The translations under genes and the position numbers were made by a program. The notes beneath the pieces were generated by a model. It had not been told where the DNA came from. It searched no databases and saw nothing but the letters and a program-made list of their open reading frames with translations. Source: Galbula dea (Eukaryota > Chordata > Aves > Piciformes > Galbulidae). Taken from it: a stretch of DNA of 64,000 bases. Shown here one piece after another: positions 59,963 to 64,000 of the stretch (position 1 is its first letter; every line of letters starts with the position of its first letter). The stretch spans positions 204,830 to 268,829 of the forward strand of contig VWZX01000208.1 in assembly GCA_013399015.1 (NCBI GenBank), read 5' to 3'.

Positions 59963-62050
59963 CCTAACAGCTTGTGCCCTTATAGGAACATAGTTCTGAC
60001 ATATAACTCTAACAAAACTCCAGCAAACACTTCAAAATATGGTAGCCTTCAGGAACAGGCTACATATATTTGTGTGCAAAAGTATTTACTAATAGCATGG
60101 ATTAAAACTCTAATGTTCACTTTCTGATTAAAAAAAATGCAATAGTATAATGGGGCTTTTGGCAACACATAATAATAATGTACCTGTCTGCTGAGGATTA
60201 TGGACTATATTTGAAACTAAAATTGAAAATTCCAACATGATCTGTCAACCTGCATGGAATGTTTGACAGCTTTGCAGTTTTCACCTTGGATAGCCATGGA
60301 AAAAGATAATGTTAGTCAAAGTTTAAATAGAGTAGCATAAGCTTTCCATTAAAAGTAATGTTTAACTTATTCTAAGGTATACATTTTTCTGTTAAATAAT
60401 TCTTTTAAATATTGTTTAATTAAGGGAGGGTAGTAGCTGATAGCAATTGTTCCGTAAAGTTTCAGTATGGAATGGAAAACTAAGTGTTTGCTGTTTCAGG
60501 ATGCTGGGTCTCAATCCTCTAAGGAAACCTGAAGGTAAACAGTGGCAATAACAGCTGATCTAACCCAAAAAGCTTCTTTGATCAGTTAGACATCTTGGTG
60601 AGGTTTTTATCATTATTATTTTGCTTAGATAAGAGCTCTTCAGATGTCTCTGAAAGACTGCTACTAGACGAATGTACATTAATTTCCTTGGCCATCCAAG
60701 AAAGCTGATGATTATGTTTCCTAGAATACATTAAAACCATCAAAACTCTATCTGACTAGAAAATAACTTCGGAATAAGATTTAATGTGGTAAAACTGTGC
60801 ATCTAAATATTCATTTGAAACAGTTTTATGTAAATCATATACAGTGTTACTGAAAATGTGCCTGAACTTTTAAATGGAAAAAATATCTCATCGTTCTTTC
60901 CCAGAATAAAGCTGTGGATAAAAACACACTGTCAGCTGTCATGCTGGGAATGGAAAGACTGTATCTCTACAGTTTTCTACTTGTCTGCAGTTTTTTTTAC
61001 TATTATTATTTGGCAGTAAATTAAAATTGCTGACTTAAGGATGCAATTTGCATACCATCTTATTTCCTTCTACACAGCCATATATTGCCTTAATCTTCAC
61101 CACAACAAGAAAATGGAAATGCTCTGTATATCCAGTGGGATAGCTTTCCCAGGCATATACATGTTTAATAAATCTGAGGTAATTGTTGTAAACCAAAGCT
61201 GTTGTATAATATTTTATTTATTTTCATTTTGATGAATTCCACTGGTCTCTGACCTCACCATTCTTTTATTCTCAAAATTTACATGGACACTTTAATCTTA
61301 TTCTTCATAGAGCACCATCCAAATGCTGCATGTTTATATTATCCTTTGTGCCCTTGTGACTGGATTAAAAAGAAAAAATAGAAGAAAAATCAAAATCTGT
61401 ATTGAAAACACAGAATAATCTTATAAGGATAGTCATGAAGCTAGCTAATAATATTAACTCCTAAGCAGTGATGAGGGACTGTATCAGATTGCAGTAGTTC
61501 CTTGAGCCCCAGGTCATACTGATATTTTTATATTAATTATCTTTCAGATTTTTTTTTCAATGAAGTTGACTTCAGTATCTAATACCAAATTCTCAATATT
61601 CCCTTTTTTTGCTTAGCTTTCAGGTGTTGTTTCCTTTGCTAGTCTCTCACAATTCAGCAGCGTGAGGAATGGATCAGAGTCAGATACAGGTCCTTTATAT
61701 CCAGCTTTGTTATTTTCATGGTGTTTTCCACTTTCTTGTTGCAGACTGTGAAGTACTAATCAAATAAGCCTGCCTTTTGCTTAAACCAATGTACATTAAT
61801 GTGCACAACAGCAGATATTTCTGAGTAATAGCCTCAAGGCCAGTGATCATATGCCTCATCAGCTGTTTGGATTTATGCTGTTTTTATTCAATGATTGTGG
61901 GATGATTTGGCTATCAGCTGCAGTTTTAGGAGGGTTTTTTGATTTTGCTTGGTTGTCTGCAGCAAAAGTTAAGCCACCTCTGAGGTTCTCCATCCTCTGG
62001 TAACTCTTCTGTTGTTCTATTCCAAAAAACCCTCATTAAAGCCTTTTAAG

Positions 62051-62075
62051 ATGCCAAACAACAGTTGTTTGGCAT
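62051..62075. repeat. 25-bp perfect inverted repeat with 1-nt centre
   Basis: ATGCCAAACAAC and GTTGTTTGGCAT are exact complements separated by a single A. It could extrude as a small cruciform, or act as two back-to-back TTGGC/NFI-like half sites. Confidence 0.75.
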
Positions 62076-63057
62076 AGAGCTATTCTATGCTGCAGCACAC
62101 TCCAATGAGCAAGCAATGGCTTCCAAGGAGTCATCCAAGTATGAACTTAGCATCCTGTGAGTACCTGGTGTTAAGTGGTTGTCGTGTGTTTAAGCAGCCA
62201 TCATTTTTCCAGGATGGAGAAACCCATCATTTGGCAGTGAGGGGAAAAACTTACTTCTACATACTTTTATTGTATTCTGAGTATGTACTCAAACATTCAG
62301 CTTCACATTTGTCTTTCTTACACACTGAATATATTCACTGATTAGAGATTTACAACATGCAGTGCAGACAAATGAAACTATCCTACTATTAATATAGTAT
62401 TTGTACATTTTGATAAACACTTTTGTAGCCTTGCCTTTTGCAGTCAGTCCAAGTGAGGCTCAAAAATCCTTGGAGGTAGTGTACAGCCCATTTCAGTTGA
62501 TGGAATCTGTCTCTTCCCCTCTCCTAAACTCATCCTGAAGTCTTTTATATTCCCAGTTGTGTCCTACTCCAGAACATCATTCACAAAAAACAAAGTAAAT
62601 CACCAAAACTTCTTCCTCTTTCTCCTTGATTTCCCTTCTGTCATGATGACTTAGCTTGGGGCCCTCACTTTCTCCAAAACTGGATTTTTATCCTGCCTCT
62701 AGGGAGAATTTTGAAAGGTCTGGGATAAACTTCATACACTAACAATGCTTTGGGAGTTAGATGACTGAGGTTAGATGAGGGCAAGGGAGGAATAGGTACG
62801 TAGCAGGACTAGTTGCAGGCAGTCATAACTTCTGACCTTACTACTTGCTCAACCCATGAGATCAGTAACACTGACCCCCAGCCTGTTTGATCTCTGTATG
62901 ATTAGGTTTCATTTGGCCTGAATAAGAATTGCTTTAAGGGGATCTTAAGCATTCATATGTCCTGTGAACACATGCAGATCGAGGTATTAGCCACTGCTAC
63001 ATTTACCTTCTGGCAGAGTCATAGTTTATTACAAAACTATTGCTTTGGGAGGTTGGT

Positions 63058-63079
63058 GGTTTTGTTTTGTTTTGTTTTA
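63058..63079. repeat. (TTTTG)n simple repeat
   Basis: Four TTTTG-type units. Confidence 0.8.
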
Positions 63080-63965
63080 AATTATATACTGATGTAGTAA
63101 AGAGTCAGAGTAATGATAGCTGTACAGGTATAACCATTTGGGTAATCTTGTTCATATGTATGATGGGCCTCTTCAGTACAAATCGACAAGTCAGATAGGA
63201 ATACTTTCAAAGGAGTCATTAATGCCTTAATGTGTTAATGAACCATGTATAATGGAGTCTCTCCATAGTCACTGACAGGCATCATAATGCTCTTAGTAAA
63301 GAAAAATGGATGTACCTCTTCTTTCATTTTTATCCAGAAGTCATACCTCTTTCTTATGTAGAACTTCACAGTAAGACTAAACAATTAAATGAAACCTGAA
63401 GTCAGAGGTAAGATGTAACAAAGACATGAGAATTTCATAGGTCAGTTGGAGAAACAAAAGCGTTCAAAAGGCTGTAACCTAACAGTCTCTGAAATGTGGA
63501 AAGATGTGGAGCTGAGCTATGTTAATTTTATCCTTATTTTTGTTGTAGGGTTTGTATTGTGACCATGTATGCAAATAAAAGCAAAGTAATTTTGTTTTCT
63601 TATTTTCTAAGAAAAATGTGAAACAAATGTTAGAGAAAACTTCATTGATACCATCAAGCATCTAATCTTGCATTTAAAACATTAAAATGTATAAAATACT
63701 AAAAAATTAAGGTATTTTTCATCAGTATTTCTAAAGGAAATACCAGCAGGTTTCCCTTTTTGTATATAGAGTATCATATTATTATATTGGAGACCAATAA
63801 TCCATCCATTCTGAGATGAGTACTGAGATGTTTCTCTTGTAGTCTTAGCTTGAGTCTAATATTTAACTGTGAAAAGTGGAATTATTTCAATAGGAAAGAA
63901 CAAATGACCTTCCCAACTAGCCTGGTAACATATGGCTAGACCTTTTGCTTGCATGGAAGAAACGT

Positions 63966-64000
63966 TGTGGTGGGTTTAAGGGCCCTTCCCAGCCCCCCAC
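63966..64000 (+). mobile_element. Possible start of an LTR at the window edge
   Basis: Composition turns abruptly GC-rich (tgtggtgggtttaagggccc, ttcccagccccccac) after kilobases of AT-rich DNA, and the block opens with TG. Avian LTRs with 'tgtggtgggtt'-like starts exist, but only 35 bases are visible. Confidence 0.3.

Larger units (their letters stand above)
59963..63965. other. AT-rich unique sequence, no gene recognised
   Basis: No transposon or gene recognised. Contains a perfect inverted repeat at 62,051-62,075 and a TTTTG repeat near 63,058-63,079. Confidence 0.6.

Noticed and set aside
1..64000. CRISPR arrays, operons, bacterial or phage genes
   Set aside because: No spaced direct-repeat array, no dense coding and no ribosome-binding-site pattern. 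The repeat content is that of a bird genome.

Overview
The window is vertebrate nuclear DNA, almost certainly avian. It is AT-rich and contains no complete protein-coding gene that I can recognise. The avian call rests on many pieces of the CR1 LINE, whose 3' ends finish in the bird-type ATTCTGTG or ATTCTATG octamer repeat, on an endogenous-retrovirus LTR of a type widespread in birds, and on two very old MIR-type SINE relics. The several similar J-like CR1 copies (3' end reading 'ggttggactagatgatc') suggest a lineage with much recent CR1 activity, such as a woodpecker relative. That placement is only a guess.

Layout. Positions 1-26,300 are rich in transposons. There are CR1 fragments at 1-846 (-), 7,012-7,632 (-), 10,083-10,200 (+), 15,120-15,955 (+), 19,461-19,558 (-), 20,771-20,844 (+), 21,366-21,671 (-), 24,338-24,426 (-), 24,755-25,346 (-) and 26,220-26,318 (+). 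The same part holds a tRNA-Glu/CR1 chimera that looks like a SINE (3,411-3,564), an LTR-like fragment (12,599 to about 12,850) and two MIR relics (17,247-17,475 and 19,745-19,825). From about 26,320 to 48,320 I recognise no transposon at all. A clean solo LTR with a 5-bp target duplication lies at 48,325-48,793, and further CR1 pieces occur at 50,279-50,920 (-), 57,861-57,892 (-) and 59,711-59,962 (+). The last ~35 bases turn sharply GC-rich and may be the start of another LTR.

The coding matter that can be named is remnant CR1 ORF2 (reverse transcriptase, palm to C-terminus), broken by truncation, frameshift and stops. Most other open frames are under 100 codons and look like chance ORFs or shadows of CR1. 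A few stretches have exon-like signals, the best being a TATA box, short ORF and splice donor at 55,501-55,723 with CTCF-like motifs on either side. These are weak hypotheses. The window reads as intergenic or deep intronic DNA.

The most interesting object is the tRNA-Glu/CR1 chimera, because tRNA-derived SINEs are rare in birds. The single N at 25,168 marks a probable assembly gap inside a CR1 copy.
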